Assembly (NCBI RefSeq): GCF_017873135.1
Contig: NZ_JAGGJV010000002.1
Coordinates: 1-64,000 of the forward strand
Reading direction: 5' to 3'
Length of the DNA stretch: 64,000 nt
Origin: Rhizobium herbae
Lineage (GTDB): Bacteria; Pseudomonadota; Alphaproteobacteria; Rhizobiales; Rhizobiaceae
The translations under genes and the position numbers were made by a program. Positions 1 through 9,547 of the stretch are shown here, in pieces. Every line of letters begins with the position of its first letter. The stretch's first letter is position 1. The notes under the pieces were generated by a model. It worked only from the letters and a program-made list of their open reading frames with translations. It did no database searches and was not told the origin of the DNA.

Positions 1-17
1 AAGGGATTTGCGCTTGG

Positions 18-94
<77 letters not shown>

Positions 95-114
95 ACCATC
101 CCCGTCATCCCAAT

Positions 115-137
115 AAAGCCCCCTCGTGGGGCTTTTT
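115..137 (+). terminator. Rho-independent terminator of tRNA-fMet
   Basis: AAAGCCCC and GGGGCTTT form a strong hairpin with a tiny loop, followed by a T-rich tract. It lies just after the CCA end of the tRNA and ends its transcript. Confidence 0.85.
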
Positions 138-301
138 GCGTTTTTGTCCTTCAGTTGCGCCAGCGCGGCCCATAAGCTCTTTCAGAATTGCTCTCTCGTT
201 GAGAAACTCGGGCTTCCTCTTGCCTGATGCAAAGGTTTTGCTCATACAAACTCATCGAGCTCATGTATCAGGATAACCCAGCCGGCTGCGTGAGCTCGAG
301 A

Positions 302-952
302 TCATCTGGCGGCCATGCTCGCGACCAGATCGCTGAACCTTTCACCCTGAATGCCGACATGCCCCCGCAGTAGCCGGCGAGCCTCATCTCCATCTCCGGC
401 AAAAATCGCATCGACGATGGCGGAATGTTCCGAGAAAGACGTCGACAGGCGGTTTCGCACGCGCAACTGCAGGCGGCGGTATGGGCGCAGGCGTCGATGC
501 AGCTGCGCGCATTGCTCCTCAAGAAAGGCGCTTCGGCTCGCCGCGTAGATGGCTTTATGGAACTCCTCGTTGTCATAGTAATAGGCGTCGCTGTCACCGG
601 CGCTGGCAGATTGCTCGCAGCGGCTGTGGGTGGCCGCGATTGCGTCTCGGGAGGCCTTGTCCAGCCGCCGCGCGGCGAGAGACCCGGCGAGGCCCTCCAG
701 CTCGGCCATCACTTCGAACATTTCATAGACCCGGTGAGGCCCCGGATCGATGACGACGGCACCTCGGCGTGGCCTTATTTCGATGAGGCCGATCGCATCG
801 AGCTGCATTAGCGCCTCGCGCACTGGCGTTCGGGAGACCCCGAAACGCGTCGCAAGCACCATTTCGTCGAGTTTTTCCCCGGGTCGGAACTCGTTGGAAA
901 GAATGGAATTTTCAATCTCATCCCGCAGCCATCGGCCGACATTCTCGGACAT
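302..952 (-). CDS. matR: MatR, GntR/FCD-family regulator of malonate genes
   Basis: About 216 aa. The N-terminal 70 residues form a GntR winged helix (signature around FGVSRTPVREALMQL) and the C-terminal part is an FCD ligand domain with its helical Asp/His pattern (EFHKAIY). It is divergent from matABC, the arrangement known for MatR of Rhizobium leguminosarum bv. trifolii, where the repressor responds to malonate. I chose the ATG at 950-952 because a GGGAAA purine stretch sits about 8 bases upstream; an in-frame ATG at 968-970 would add six residues. It probably controls itself and matA through the palindromes at 984-1013. Confidence 0.85.
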   Translation of the reverse strand: MSENVGRWLRDEIENSILSNEFRPGEKLDEMVLATRFGVSRTPVREALMQLDAIGLIEIRPRRGAVVIDPGPHRVYEMFEVMAELEGLAGSLAARRLDKASRDAIAATHSRCEQSASAGDSDAYYYDNEEFHKAIYAASRSAFLEEQCAQLHRRLRPYRRLQLRVRNRLSTSFSEHSAIVDAIFAGDGDEARRLLRGHVGIQGERFSDLVASMAAR

Positions 953-983
953 TCGTTTTGTTTCCCACATACAAAAAATTAAT

Positions 984-1013
984 TCTTGTATACACGATTG
1001 TTGAAATCGTGTA
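984..1013. promoter_or_regulatory. MatR operator region (overlapping palindromes)
   Basis: Between matR and matA, TCTTGTATACACGA (984-997) equals the MatR site described for R. leguminosarum bv. trifolii as far as I recall it. It overlaps a perfect 9-bp inverted repeat, TACACGATT at 991-999 and AATCGTGTA at 1005-1013, separated by five bases. Either could be the core site; the arrangement suits a GntR dimer repressing both directions. Confidence 0.7.
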
Positions 1014-1112
1014 CGAATAGTGACATTCTACATACTAACGATGAAGCTGGGCGATGGGAAGCGGCGTAATCGACGGCACAATGCGGTCGCCGTCAGAAGA
1101 GAGGAGAATGGC

Positions 1113-2537
1113 ATGTCTGAGGCTTCCTTCTTCACCGACATGCTGCAGAGCATTACGGATCGCGGGCGCCAGCTTCTGTTTTCCGGCTCGCGAAACACGC
1201 CGGTCGCAGCCGAAGTCGATCTCCAGACGCTCTGTGAAATGTTGCTATCGAGCCGTGGCGAAGCCTCAGGCATGGCCATCGCTGCCGAGATACTCGACCG
1301 CTGGGGTGCGCTTGGGCGCGAGGGCGCGCAGACGTTCCTCCATATGCTTCATGAAAAGTTTGGACCCGACACCACCAAGCTTGACCAGGCGATTGAAAAT
1401 TACCGCACTGATAAAAGCTCTGCCGCGGTCATTGCTTTGCACCAAGCAGCTGAACCGCGGCGGCAAGAGCTCCTGCGCCGCTTAAATCACGCGCCGAACG
1501 GCACCGCCAAGCTTGTCCGGATGCGTGAGCAGCTTCTTGCTTCCAAGGACCAATCCACAGAATATCACGCGCTTGACGCCGACTTTACACATCTGTTCGG
1601 CTCCTGGTTCAATCGCGGCTTTCTGACGTTGCGCCCGATCGACTGGTCGACACCGGCTTACATCCTTGAAAAGATCATCAAATACGAGGCCGTGCACGAG
1701 ATCGCCGGTTGGGAGGAGCTCCGCCGTCGTTTGGCGCCGGCCGACCGTCGATGCTTTGCCTTCTTCCACCCGCGACTGGCCGACGAGCCGCTCGTGTTCG
1801 TCGAGGTGGCGCTGACGCGCTCCGTGCCGAGCGCGATCGCCGATGTCCTTGATGAGAGTAGAGAACAGATCAATCCCGAGGAGGCGACCACGGCCGTCTT
1901 CTATTCGATTTCCAACTGCCAGGATGGCTTGCGCGGAATCTCGTTCGGCAATTTCCTGATCAAGCAGGTCGTGGATGACCTGCGCAGGGATTTGCCCGGC
2001 CTGAGGAATTTCGTCACGCTTTCGCCGGTTCCGGGCTTTGCCCGTTGGCTTGCCAAGGTGCGTGCTTCGGCCCCTGACCGGATACTGCCGGAAGCAGCCC
2101 GCGAAACGCTGATGCTGCTGGACGATCCAAACTGGCCTGGCAATGAGGGTACGGCAATCGAAGTGGAACGCGTGTTGCTGCCCCTTGCGGCGCGCTATTT
2201 CCTCGTCGAACGGACGCCGGAAGGTCGCCCCGTCGATCCGGTTGCCCGCTTCCATCTTGGTAACGGCGCTCGACTGGAGAGACTGAATTTTCTCGGGGAT
2301 CGCTCCAACAAGGCGATGCAGCAGGCGCACGGCTTGATGGTCAACTATCTCTATAAGCTTGATGACATCGTCGCCAATCACGAGGCCCTGGCGCAGCGCG
2401 GTGAGGTGATTGCCTCGCCGGGCGTCAAAGGCATTCTCAACCAGAACGACGAAAGCCGCCGCGGCGGCAGTGGCCATCAAGGCACTCGACCATTCGCGCA
2501 CATCATGAATTCAACGCTTGGAGGAGGGCGAAAGTGA
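1113..2537 (+). CDS. matA: Malonyl-CoA decarboxylase
   Basis: 474 aa, close to the roughly 460 aa of rhizobial MatA. It converts malonyl-CoA to acetyl-CoA and CO2, the last step of malonate use. The family core is visible: FFHPRLADEPLVFVEVALT, the SISNCQDGLRGISFGNFLIK segment carrying the catalytic-site region, and the RFHLGNGA motif with the conserved histidine before the helical C-terminus. The start at 1113 is chosen for the GAGGAG ribosome site at 1101-1106; a GTG at 1020 in frame would add 31 untypical residues. Its stop overlaps the GTG start of matB, so the two are translationally coupled. Confidence 0.92.
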   Translation: MSEASFFTDMLQSITDRGRQLLFSGSRNTPVAAEVDLQTLCEMLLSSRGEASGMAIAAEILDRWGALGREGAQTFLHMLHEKFGPDTTKLDQAIENYRTDKSSAAVIALHQAAEPRRQELLRRLNHAPNGTAKLVRMREQLLASKDQSTEYHALDADFTHLFGSWFNRGFLTLRPIDWSTPAYILEKIIKYEAVHEIAGWEELRRRLAPADRRCFAFFHPRLADEPLVFVEVALTRSVPSAIADVLDESREQINPEEATTAVFYSISNCQDGLRGISFGNFLIKQVVDDLRRDLPGLRNFVTLSPVPGFARWLAKVRASAPDRILPEAARETLMLLDDPNWPGNEGTAIEVERVLLPLAARYFLVERTPEGRPVDPVARFHLGNGARLERLNFLGDRSNKAMQQAHGLMVNYLYKLDDIVANHEALAQRGEVIASPGVKGILNQNDESRRGGSGHQGTRPFAHIMNSTLGGGRK

Positions 2538-4048
2538 GCAACTATCTTTTCGACGCGATAAGGGCGGCCGCACCCGGTGATGCACCATTCATCCAGGTCG
2601 ATAGCACGCGCACGTGGACCTATAACGACGCGCTCGCTCTTTCCGGCCGTATTGCCAGCGCCATGGACGCGCTCGGCATTCGTCCCGGCGACCGGGTTGC
2701 AGCGCAAGTCGAGAAAAGTGCCGAGGCATTGATCCTCTATCTCGCCTGTCTTCGAAGCGGCGCGGTCTACCTGCCGCTCAATACCGCCTATACGCTGGCT
2801 GAGCTCGATTACTTTATCGGCGATGCGGAGCCGCGTTTGGTGGTCGTTGCGTCGGCTGCTCAAGAGGGAATCGAGGAAATCGCGAAACATCACGGCGCGA
2901 TCGTCGAAACGCTCGACGCCGATGGTAGTGGCTCGCTGCTTGATCTCGCCCGCGATGAACCAGCCGATTTTGTCGATGCCTCGCGCTCCGCGGACGATCT
3001 GGCTGCGATCCTCTATACATCGGGAACCACCGGACGCTCCAAGGGGGCGATGCTCACCCATGGAAACCTGCTCTCGAACGCTCTGACCTTGCGCGACTAC
3101 TGGCGCGTCACCGCAGCCGATCGGCTGATCCATGCCTTGCCGATCTTCCACACGCATGGGCTGTTCGTCGCCACCAACGTCACACTGCTTGCCGGCGCAT
3201 CGATGTTCCTTCTGTCGAAATTCGACGCCGACGAGGTGGTTTCATTGATGCCGCGGGCAACGATGCTGATGGGCGTGCCGACCTTCTACGTGCGCCTCCT
3301 GCAAAGCCCGCGCCTTAACCGGGAGGCGGTCGCCAACATCCGCCTGTTCATTTCCGGTTCGGCTCCCCTGCTCGCAGAAACACATACCGAGTTCCAGGCC
3401 CGCACCGGTCACGCGATCCTTGAGCGCTATGGCATGACGGAAACCAATATGAACACGTCGAACCCCTATGACGGCAAACGGATCGCCGGAACGGTCGGTT
3501 TCCCGCTGCCGGGCGTGACGGTGCGTGTCACCGATCCCGCCACCGGCCTGACGCTGGCTCCTGAAGAAACCGGCATGATCGAGATCAAGGGGCCGAACGT
3601 CTTCAAGGGCTACTGGCGAATGCCGGAGAAGACGGCGGCCGAATTCACCGCCGACGGTTTCTTCATCAGCGGCGATCTCGGCAAGATCGACCAGGACGGA
3701 TATGTCCACATTGTCGGTCGCGGAAAGGACCTCGTGATTTCGGGTGGGTACAACATCTATCCGAAAGAGGTCGAGGGCGAGATCGACCAGATCGACGGCG
3801 TGATCGAAAGCGCAGTGATCGGCGTGCCGCATCCCGACTTCGGCGAAGGCGTGACCGCCATCGTCGTGCGCAAGCCCGGCGCGAGCGTCGATGAAAAGGC
3901 AATCGTCGGGGCACTCCAAGATCGTCTTGCCCGCTACAAGCAGCCGAAGCGCATCATTTTTACCGACGACCTGCCGCGCAACACGATGGGCAAGGTCCAG
4001 AAAAACGTCCTGCGGCAGCAATACGCTGATCTGTACGCCAGGACGTAA
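2534..4048 (+). CDS. matB: Malonyl-CoA synthetase
   Basis: 504 aa, the family's length. It is an ANL-superfamily acyl-CoA ligase making malonyl-CoA from malonate, ATP and CoA. Motifs include the P-loop YTSGTTGRSKGAMLTHGNL (about residue 160), the YGMTETNM motif, the hinge GRGKDLVISGGYNIYPKEVE, and the C-terminal catalytic lysine in NTMGKVQKN. It starts with GTG overlapping the matA stop and precedes matC by 94 bases. MatB and MatA together turn imported malonate into acetyl-CoA. Confidence 0.93.
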   Translation: MSNYLFDAIRAAAPGDAPFIQVDSTRTWTYNDALALSGRIASAMDALGIRPGDRVAAQVEKSAEALILYLACLRSGAVYLPLNTAYTLAELDYFIGDAEPRLVVVASAAQEGIEEIAKHHGAIVETLDADGSGSLLDLARDEPADFVDASRSADDLAAILYTSGTTGRSKGAMLTHGNLLSNALTLRDYWRVTAADRLIHALPIFHTHGLFVATNVTLLAGASMFLLSKFDADEVVSLMPRATMLMGVPTFYVRLLQSPRLNREAVANIRLFISGSAPLLAETHTEFQARTGHAILERYGMTETNMNTSNPYDGKRIAGTVGFPLPGVTVRVTDPATGLTLAPEETGMIEIKGPNVFKGYWRMPEKTAAEFTADGFFISGDLGKIDQDGYVHIVGRGKDLVISGGYNIYPKEVEGEIDQIDGVIESAVIGVPHPDFGEGVTAIVVRKPGASVDEKAIVGALQDRLARYKQPKRIIFTDDLPRNTMGKVQKNVLRQQYADLYART

Positions 4049-4142
4049 TGCGACGTGCCCTCTGGGAGGAGGTTGCGCGACATCCCGTATCAATCTTGCA
4101 AACAACAACTACGGCGCTGGAGGCGTCGGAGGGAGGGGAATC

Positions 4143-5489
4143 ATGGGTATTGAAATACTGTCTATAGGACTGCTCGTCGCTATGTTCATTATAGCGACGA
4201 TCCAGCCGATCAACATGGGAGCCCTGGCATTTGCCGGCGCCTTCGTGCTCGGCTCCCTGATCATCGGGATGAAGACCAGCGATATTTTCGCCGGCTTCCC
4301 GAGTGATCTGTTCCTGACGCTTGTCGCCGTCACCTATCTGTTTGCCATCGCGCAGATCAACGGCACTATCGACTGGCTGGTCGAAGGCGCGGTCCGGCTG
4401 GTGCGCGGGCGGATCGGTTTGATCCCCTGGGTGATGTTTCTTGTTGCCGCTGTGATCACCGGTTTCGGCGCTCTGGGCCCCGCAGCGGTCGCTATCCTTG
4501 CACCCGTGGCGTTGAGTTTTGCCGTGCAGTACCGCATCCACCCGGTGATGATGGGTCTGATGGTGATCCATGGCGCGCAGGCAGGTGGCTTTTCGCCGAT
4601 CAGCATCTATGGCGGCATCACCAACCAGATCGTCGAAAAGGCCGGCCTGCCTTTCGCTCCGACATCGCTTTTCCTCTCCAGTTTCTTCTTCAACCTGGCG
4701 ATTGCGGTGTTGGTCTTCTTCGTTTTCGGTGGCGCAAAGGTGATGAAGCACGGTACCGCATCATTCGGCCCATTGCCCGAGCTGCATCCCGAGGGCGTAT
4801 CGGCCTCGATCAGAGGCCATGGCGGCACGCCTGCAAAGCCGATCAGGGAGCATGCCTACGGTACGGCGGCCGATACAGCTTCGACGTTGCGCCTGAACAA
4901 CGAGAGAATCATCACCTTGATCGGCCTGACGGCCCTCGGTCTCGGCGCCCTGGTGTTCAAGTTCAACGTCGGCCTCGTCGCCATGACCGTGGCCGTCGTC
5001 CTTGCGCTGTTGTCACCAACGACGCAGAAGGCGGCGATCGACAAGGTGAGCTGGTCGACCGTGCTGCTGATATCAGGCATCATCACCTATGTCGGCGTCA
5101 TGGAGAAAGCCGGTACGGTCGACTATGTGGCGAGCGCCATATCCAGCCTCGGTATGCCGCTCCTGGTGGCGCTTCTGCTCTGCTTTACGGGGGCGATCGT
5201 CTCAGCCTTTGCATCCTCGACAGCCCTCCTTGGTGCAATCATCCCCCTTGCGGTTCCGTTTCTCCTGCAAGGTCACGTCAGCGCCGTCGGCGTGGTCGCG
5301 GCGATCGCGATCTCGACGACAATTGTCGATACCAGCCCGTTTTCCACCAATGGTGCCCTTGTCGTCGCCAATGCACCGGATGACAGGCGAGAGCAGGTAC
5401 TGCGGCAGCTGCTGATCTACAGCGCCCTGATCGCCATCATCGGCCCGATCGTTGCCTGGCTGGTGTTCGTCGTGTCTGGGCTGGTCTGA
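4143..5489 (+). CDS. matC: Malonate/dicarboxylate carrier
   Basis: 448 aa, hydrophobic throughout with about a dozen predicted membrane segments and a hydrophilic cytoplasmic loop at roughly residues 205-250, as in the MatC branch of the ion-transporter superfamily. The conserved segment near STTIVDTSPFSTNGALVVAN (about residue 395) is typical of DASS/MatC carriers. The start follows a strong GGAGGGAGGGGAA ribosome site. It is the third gene of the mat operon and supplies malonate to MatB. Confidence 0.88.
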   Translation: MGIEILSIGLLVAMFIIATIQPINMGALAFAGAFVLGSLIIGMKTSDIFAGFPSDLFLTLVAVTYLFAIAQINGTIDWLVEGAVRLVRGRIGLIPWVMFLVAAVITGFGALGPAAVAILAPVALSFAVQYRIHPVMMGLMVIHGAQAGGFSPISIYGGITNQIVEKAGLPFAPTSLFLSSFFFNLAIAVLVFFVFGGAKVMKHGTASFGPLPELHPEGVSASIRGHGGTPAKPIREHAYGTAADTASTLRLNNERIITLIGLTALGLGALVFKFNVGLVAMTVAVVLALLSPTTQKAAIDKVSWSTVLLISGIITYVGVMEKAGTVDYVASAISSLGMPLLVALLLCFTGAIVSAFASSTALLGAIIPLAVPFLLQGHVSAVGVVAAIAISTTIVDTSPFSTNGALVVANAPDDRREQVLRQLLIYSALIAIIGPIVAWLVFVVSGLV

Positions 5490-5512
5490 CGGTGGGTTCG
5501 TTTCGATTTAAA

Positions 5513-5541
5513 ATGCGTGCCGGATCCTGTTCGGCACGCAT
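5513..5541 (+). terminator. Hairpin after matC
   Basis: ATGCGTGCCG (5513-5522) pairs perfectly with CGGCACGCAT (5532-5541) around a 9-base loop, 23 bases after the matC stop. No T-run follows, so it may act as a 3' end stabiliser or a weak terminator of the mat operon. Confidence 0.55.
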
Positions 5542-5819
5542 GCCAGCCGTCTGAGGAGGGAATGTAGAAGGTGCAATGTATTTGCATGAGCCAATTGACG
5601 TTGCCATTGCCGACTTTGCAATGGGGTTACATCTCGGCCTTCGCAGTGGTCTTTTTCCGGGGATGGTGCCCGGTTGATACCGACATCATTGACTGTGGCG
5701 CCACGCTTCAGTCGGCCACGGCTGCTCGAACGGCCAAAGCTTTACGGATTCGATGCTGAACCGCTTGCCGCTTCAACCGCCGAGGGGCTGGGCCTTCCGT
5801 CAATTGCCGTCATCGATGC
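5542..5819. other. Intergenic stretch with possible decayed coding sequence
   Basis: A ribosome-site-like GAGGAGGG is followed at once by ATGTAG (start then stop). From about 5674 an open frame without an ATG runs to 5844 and reads like normal coding composition (segments such as RPKLYGFDAEPLAAS and GLPSIAVIDAQP), overlapping the 3' end of purU on the other strand. I do not recognise it; it may be the tail of a broken gene. Confidence 0.25.
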
Positions 5820-6704
5820 TCAACCCATGCGTTCCGACGCGTAGGAGCCGGGACTTGCCGGGAAGACAACGGTGCGGTTGCCGTTGATGAAGGTGCGGTT
5901 GTGGATATGGGCGTGAATGGCGCGGGCCAGAACCTGGCTTTCCACATCGCGGCCGATCGAGACGTAATCCTCGGCCGACTGCGCATGGGTGATGCGGGCA
6001 ATGTCCTGCTCGATGATCGGACCTTCGTCGAGATCGGCCGTGACGTAGTGCGCCGTCGCGCCGATCAGCTTCACGCCACGCTCATAGGCCTGCTTGTAGG
6101 GGTTGGCGCCCTTGAACGACGGCAGGAACGAGTGGTGGATGTTGATGATCCTGCCCGACATCTTCTGGCACATCGAATCCGACAGGATCTGCATGTAACG
6201 GGCGAGCACGATCAGTTCCGTGCCGGTCTGTTCGACCACGTCCATGATCCGCGCTTCTGCTTGCGCCTTGTTGGCCTTGGTGACCGGAATATGGTGGAAC
6301 GGTATGTCGTGGTTGACGACGACCTTCTGGTAGTCGAAATGATTGGAGACGACGCCGACAATCTCGATCGGCAGCGCACCGATCTTCCAGCGGTAGAGCA
6401 GGTCGTTCAGGCAATGGCCGAAGCGCGACACCATGAGAAGAACCTTCATGCGTTTGGTGATGTCATGTAGGTTCCAGTTCATGGCGAATCGTTCGGCGAT
6501 CGCAACGAAGCCCTTTTCGAGCTTGGCTTCGCTTGCACCTTCCTCGGAGATGAAGGAGATACGCATGAAGAACTGCCCGGTATCCAGGTCGTCGAATTGC
6601 GAGCTGTCGATAATGTTGCAGCCCTCTACGGCGAGATAGCCCGAGATCGCAGCCACAATGCCGCGTGTTGATGGGCAGGAAACGGTCAGCACATAGGTCG
6701 TCAT
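5820..6704 (-). CDS. purU: Formyltetrahydrofolate deformylase
   Basis: 294 aa. It hydrolyses 10-formyl-THF to formate and THF, balancing the one-carbon pool. An N-terminal ACT domain (about 1-80, starting MTTYVLTVSCPSTRGIVAAI) is followed by a formyltransferase-fold domain with NIHHSFLPSFKGANPY and the catalytic aspartate in YVTADLDEGPIIEQD. I chose the ATG at 6702-6704 by family start; a longer in-frame reading is unsupported. It lies downstream of the ABC transporter genes on the same strand, behind a strong hairpin. In rhizobia PurU copies often accompany demethylation pathways, which fits the oxygenase genes nearby. Confidence 0.92.
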   Translation of the reverse strand: MTTYVLTVSCPSTRGIVAAISGYLAVEGCNIIDSSQFDDLDTGQFFMRISFISEEGASEAKLEKGFVAIAERFAMNWNLHDITKRMKVLLMVSRFGHCLNDLLYRWKIGALPIEIVGVVSNHFDYQKVVVNHDIPFHHIPVTKANKAQAEARIMDVVEQTGTELIVLARYMQILSDSMCQKMSGRIINIHHSFLPSFKGANPYKQAYERGVKLIGATAHYVTADLDEGPIIEQDIARITHAQSAEDYVSIGRDVESQVLARAIHAHIHNRTFINGNRTVVFPASPGSYASERMG

Positions 6705-6770
6705 TGGCCTACTCTCGAATTCTATTGATTTGATGAATTGTTCGTCAGAGAAACGCGATCCGTCTTGAAT

Positions 6771-6806
6771 GAGGCGATGCGGGTTCCTGCGAACCCGCAT
6801 CGCCTC
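6771..6806 (-). terminator. Perfect 16-bp hairpin between permease gene and purU
   Basis: GAGGCGATGCGGGTTC (6771-6786) and its exact complement (6791-6806) enclose the loop CTGC. It follows the permease stop by 22 bases on the minus strand. There is no T-run, so it is either a terminator or an mRNA-stabilising structure that separates transporter and purU levels. Confidence 0.6.
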
Positions 6807-6828
6807 CGCGCCTGGTTGAGAGGAGATA

Positions 6829-7911
6829 TCAGGCGCGTGACTTCTTGCGTTGCCGGTATACATCGATCACCACCGCGGCCACGATGATCGCGCCCTTGAC
6901 GATCTCCTGGTAGTAGGCGCCGACCTTCAGAAATGTGAAGCCCGATGTAACGACGCCCAGGATGATTGTACCAATAACTGTCCCGGTGATGCGTCCCACG
7001 CCACCTGTGAGCGATGCTCCGCCGATGACCGCGGCTGCAATGGCATCCAGTTCGAAGGATATGCCCATGTTGGGCTGCCCGGATTGCGCGCGAGCTGCAA
7101 GCATGACCCCTGCGAGCCCGGAAAGCAAACCGGCGACCGCGTAGACCTTGATGAGGTGCTTGCCTATATCGATGCCGGACACCCGTGCTGCCTGGGGGTT
7201 GGCGCCGATCGCATAGGTAAACTTGCCGTAGCGTGTGTAGGAAAGCGCGACATGACAGATGATCGCAACGATGAAGAACACGATCACGGTACGGGGCACT
7301 GGAAAGCCCCACAGATTAAAGCTTTGTCCCAGCCAGGTGAAGTTCTCGTTGAGAAGGGCGACCGGCTGACCCTCTGTGTACCATTTGGCAAGTCCACGCG
7401 CCGACACCATCATGCCAAGCGTCGCAATGAACGGAGGAATACCCGTCTTGGCGATGACGAGTCCGTTCAGGTAACCGAGAAAGGCGCCCAGCAATATTCC
7501 GACAAGTATCGGCCAGAGGGGGCTCGAATCGATGAACCAGCTGAGGCCGAACTGCGCATATTCGGGCTGCAGAAACACAGCCCGCGCGTTGAGGGAGGTT
7601 TGTGCGAAACTTGCGACCACCATTGCAATAAAGCCCACCATGGAGCCCGAGGACAGGTCGACGCCACCGGTGATGATGACCTGGGTCACCCCGACCGCGA
7701 TAATGCCCGTGACGGCCACCTGCAGAACGATGATGGACAGGCGTTGCTTGTTGGCGAGGAAACTGTCACCCACCACATACCAGCCCATGACCTCGAAGAT
7801 GAGCGCGATGCCGATCAGCACCAGGAGGATCGACAGTTCGGGCGGTATGCGCCGGACCTTTTTGAGGCCCGTCTTGGACGTATTGCCAAGTTCGTTGGTG
7901 GCTTCTGACAT
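6829..7911 (-). CDS. Ribose/inositol-type ABC transporter permease
   Basis: 360 aa with about eight to ten membrane segments, of the BPD_transp_2 (RbsC/AraH/IatP) family. The conserved block with TGGVDLSSGSMVGF (about residue 90), the GLVIAKTGIPPFIATLGMM segment and AIGANPQAARVSGIDI (about 240) mark the family. The start at 7911 follows GAGGAAATC; a start 24 bases further up would overlap the ATPase gene. Last of three transporter genes in the order binding protein, ATPase, permease. Substrate is inferred from the neighbours to be an inositol or rhizopine-like compound. Confidence 0.88.
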   Translation of the reverse strand: MSEATNELGNTSKTGLKKVRRIPPELSILLVLIGIALIFEVMGWYVVGDSFLANKQRLSIIVLQVAVTGIIAVGVTQVIITGGVDLSSGSMVGFIAMVVASFAQTSLNARAVFLQPEYAQFGLSWFIDSSPLWPILVGILLGAFLGYLNGLVIAKTGIPPFIATLGMMVSARGLAKWYTEGQPVALLNENFTWLGQSFNLWGFPVPRTVIVFFIVAIICHVALSYTRYGKFTYAIGANPQAARVSGIDIGKHLIKVYAVAGLLSGLAGVMLAARAQSGQPNMGISFELDAIAAAVIGGASLTGGVGRITGTVIGTIILGVVTSGFTFLKVGAYYQEIVKGAIIVAAVVIDVYRQRKKSRA

Positions 7912-7931
7912 GATTTCCTCCCGCCGGGCCG

Positions 7932-9485
7932 TCAACGCGACGCCAGCTCCATGATTTTCACTTGGTCGGCTTCGGCCCGGTCCAGGATGCCCGTGACCCG
8001 TCCTTCGTGCAGAACGACAACCCGGTCGCTCATACCCAGAACCTCCGGCATTTCAGAGGAGATCATGATGATCGCCACGCCCTGACCGGCGAGTTGCGAA
8101 ATAAGCCGGTGGATTTCGGCTTTTGCGCCGACGTCGATACCGCGGGTCGGTTCATCGAGGATCAGGATCCTGGGGTTCGTCATCAGCCAGCGACAGATGA
8201 GGACCTTTTGCTGGTTTCCGCCCGAGAGGTTGATGATCGGCTCGGCCATATCCGGCGTGCGCACCCGCAACCGGTTCGCCATCTCGTCGGCTTCTTTTCG
8301 CAGCTTCTCCTGCTGCACGAAACCAAATCGGACATAGCGCTGCTGCAGCACCGCCATCTGGGCGTTTTCCTGAATGTCGAGCAGCAGAAAGCAGCCTGTC
8401 TCCTTCCGATCCTCGGTCAGAAAGGCCATCCCATGCCGCATCGCGACGGATGGCGACGAAACGACGACTTGCTTTCCAAAAAGCTCGATCGTTCCCGCAT
8501 TGGCCGGTGTGACACCGAAAATGGTCTCGGCGACATTCGACCGACCGGAGCCGACCAGACCGGCGAAGCCCAGGACCTCTCCCGCGCGCAGGTCGAAGGA
8601 TACGTCCTTGAATATGCCGTTGAGTGTCAGATCCCTCACCGACAGAACGATATCGCCAATGGTGGCGGCCTCTTTCGGGAACATCTGGGTGATTTCGCGA
8701 CCGACCATCATGCGAATAATGTCGTCACGGGTCACGTCGACCGAATTGTGTGTGGCGATGTACTTGCCATCGCGAAAAACCGAGACCTCGTCGGCGATCT
8801 CGAAGAGTTCGTTCATCTTGTGCGTGATGTAGATAATGCCTTTGCCGTCGGCCTTCAGCGATCGGATGATCCGGAAGAGGTGGCTGACTTCCTTGTCGGT
8901 GAGGGCCGAGGTTGGCTCATCCATGATCAACACGTCGGAATCGAACGACACCGCCTTGGCGATCTCAACCATCTGGCGATTGGCGACGCTCAGCTTGCCG
9001 ACCCTGATCTCGGGATCGATTTCGATGCCGAGACGTTCAAACAGCGCCTCCGTCCGACGGTTCATTTCCGCGTGATCAATCAGTCCGAAGCGGCCGCTTG
9101 GTTCGCGGCCGATCCAGATGTTCTCGGAGACCGTCATGGGCGCCATCAGGTTCAGTTCCTGATGGATCATGGCGATCCCGTTCTCAAGCGCGTCGAGGGG
9201 ATTTTTCAACCGTATTTCCTGCCCACGCAGCCTGAATATCCCGCTGTCCGGCGTATAGATTCCGGCAAGGATCTTCATCAGCGTCGACTTGCCCGCCCCG
9301 TTCTCTCCCATGAGAGCATGGACCGTCCCGCGGCGTAGCCGAAGCTCAACGTTGTCCAGGGCCACCACGCCCGGGAACTCCTTGCGCACGTCCTTGACCT
9401 CCAGGAGGTACTCGCTCTGCGCTACGGCACCACTGTTGCGGACTGCCTGCATGGTCTGCGGACTGATCACCTGCGATCGGGCCAT
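7932..9485 (-). CDS. Sugar ABC transporter ATPase (two ABC domains)
   Basis: 517 aa, the double-domain RbsA/MglA/IatA type. Domain 1 (about 25-265) has Walker [10 protein letters not shown], signature [14 protein letters not shown] and Walker [11 protein letters not shown]. Domain 2 (about 275-517) has the usual degenerate Walker [10 protein letters not shown], signature [15 protein letters not shown] and [25 protein letters not shown] precedes the ATG. It energises the permease encoded 20 bases downstream. Confidence 0.92.
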   Translation of the reverse strand: MARSQVISPQTMQAVRNSGAVAQSEYLLEVKDVRKEFPGVVALDNVELRLRRGTVHALMGENGAGKSTLMKILAGIYTPDSGIFRLRGQEIRLKNPLDALENGIAMIHQELNLMAPMTVSENIWIGREPSGRFGLIDHAEMNRRTEALFERLGIEIDPEIRVGKLSVANRQMVEIAKAVSFDSDVLIMDEPTSALTDKEVSHLFRIIRSLKADGKGIIYITHKMNELFEIADEVSVFRDGKYIATHNSVDVTRDDIIRMMVGREITQMFPKEAATIGDIVLSVRDLTLNGIFKDVSFDLRAGEVLGFAGLVGSGRSNVAETIFGVTPANAGTIELFGKQVVVSSPSVAMRHGMAFLTEDRKETGCFLLLDIQENAQMAVLQQRYVRFGFVQQEKLRKEADEMANRLRVRTPDMAEPIINLSGGNQQKVLICRWLMTNPRILILDEPTRGIDVGAKAEIHRLISQLAGQGVAIIMISSEMPEVLGMSDRVVVLHEGRVTGILDRAEADQVKIMELASR

Positions 9486-9547
9486 TGTTTTTCCTCCCCG
9501 AGAAAGCCGACCCGCCGCTGAAGGCGGCGGATCGATTGCGGCATGGA

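Noticed and set aside
105-245. A 46-codon basic open frame on the minus strand beginning MSKTFASGKRKPEF.
   Set aside because: It runs through the tRNA terminator and has only a poor ribosome site; no recognisable family. Could be a remnant, but unsupported.
5571-5759. A 62-codon plus-strand open frame from a GTG.
   Set aside because: Composition rich in Cys/Trp and no homology; the competing frame from 5674 looks more like former coding sequence.
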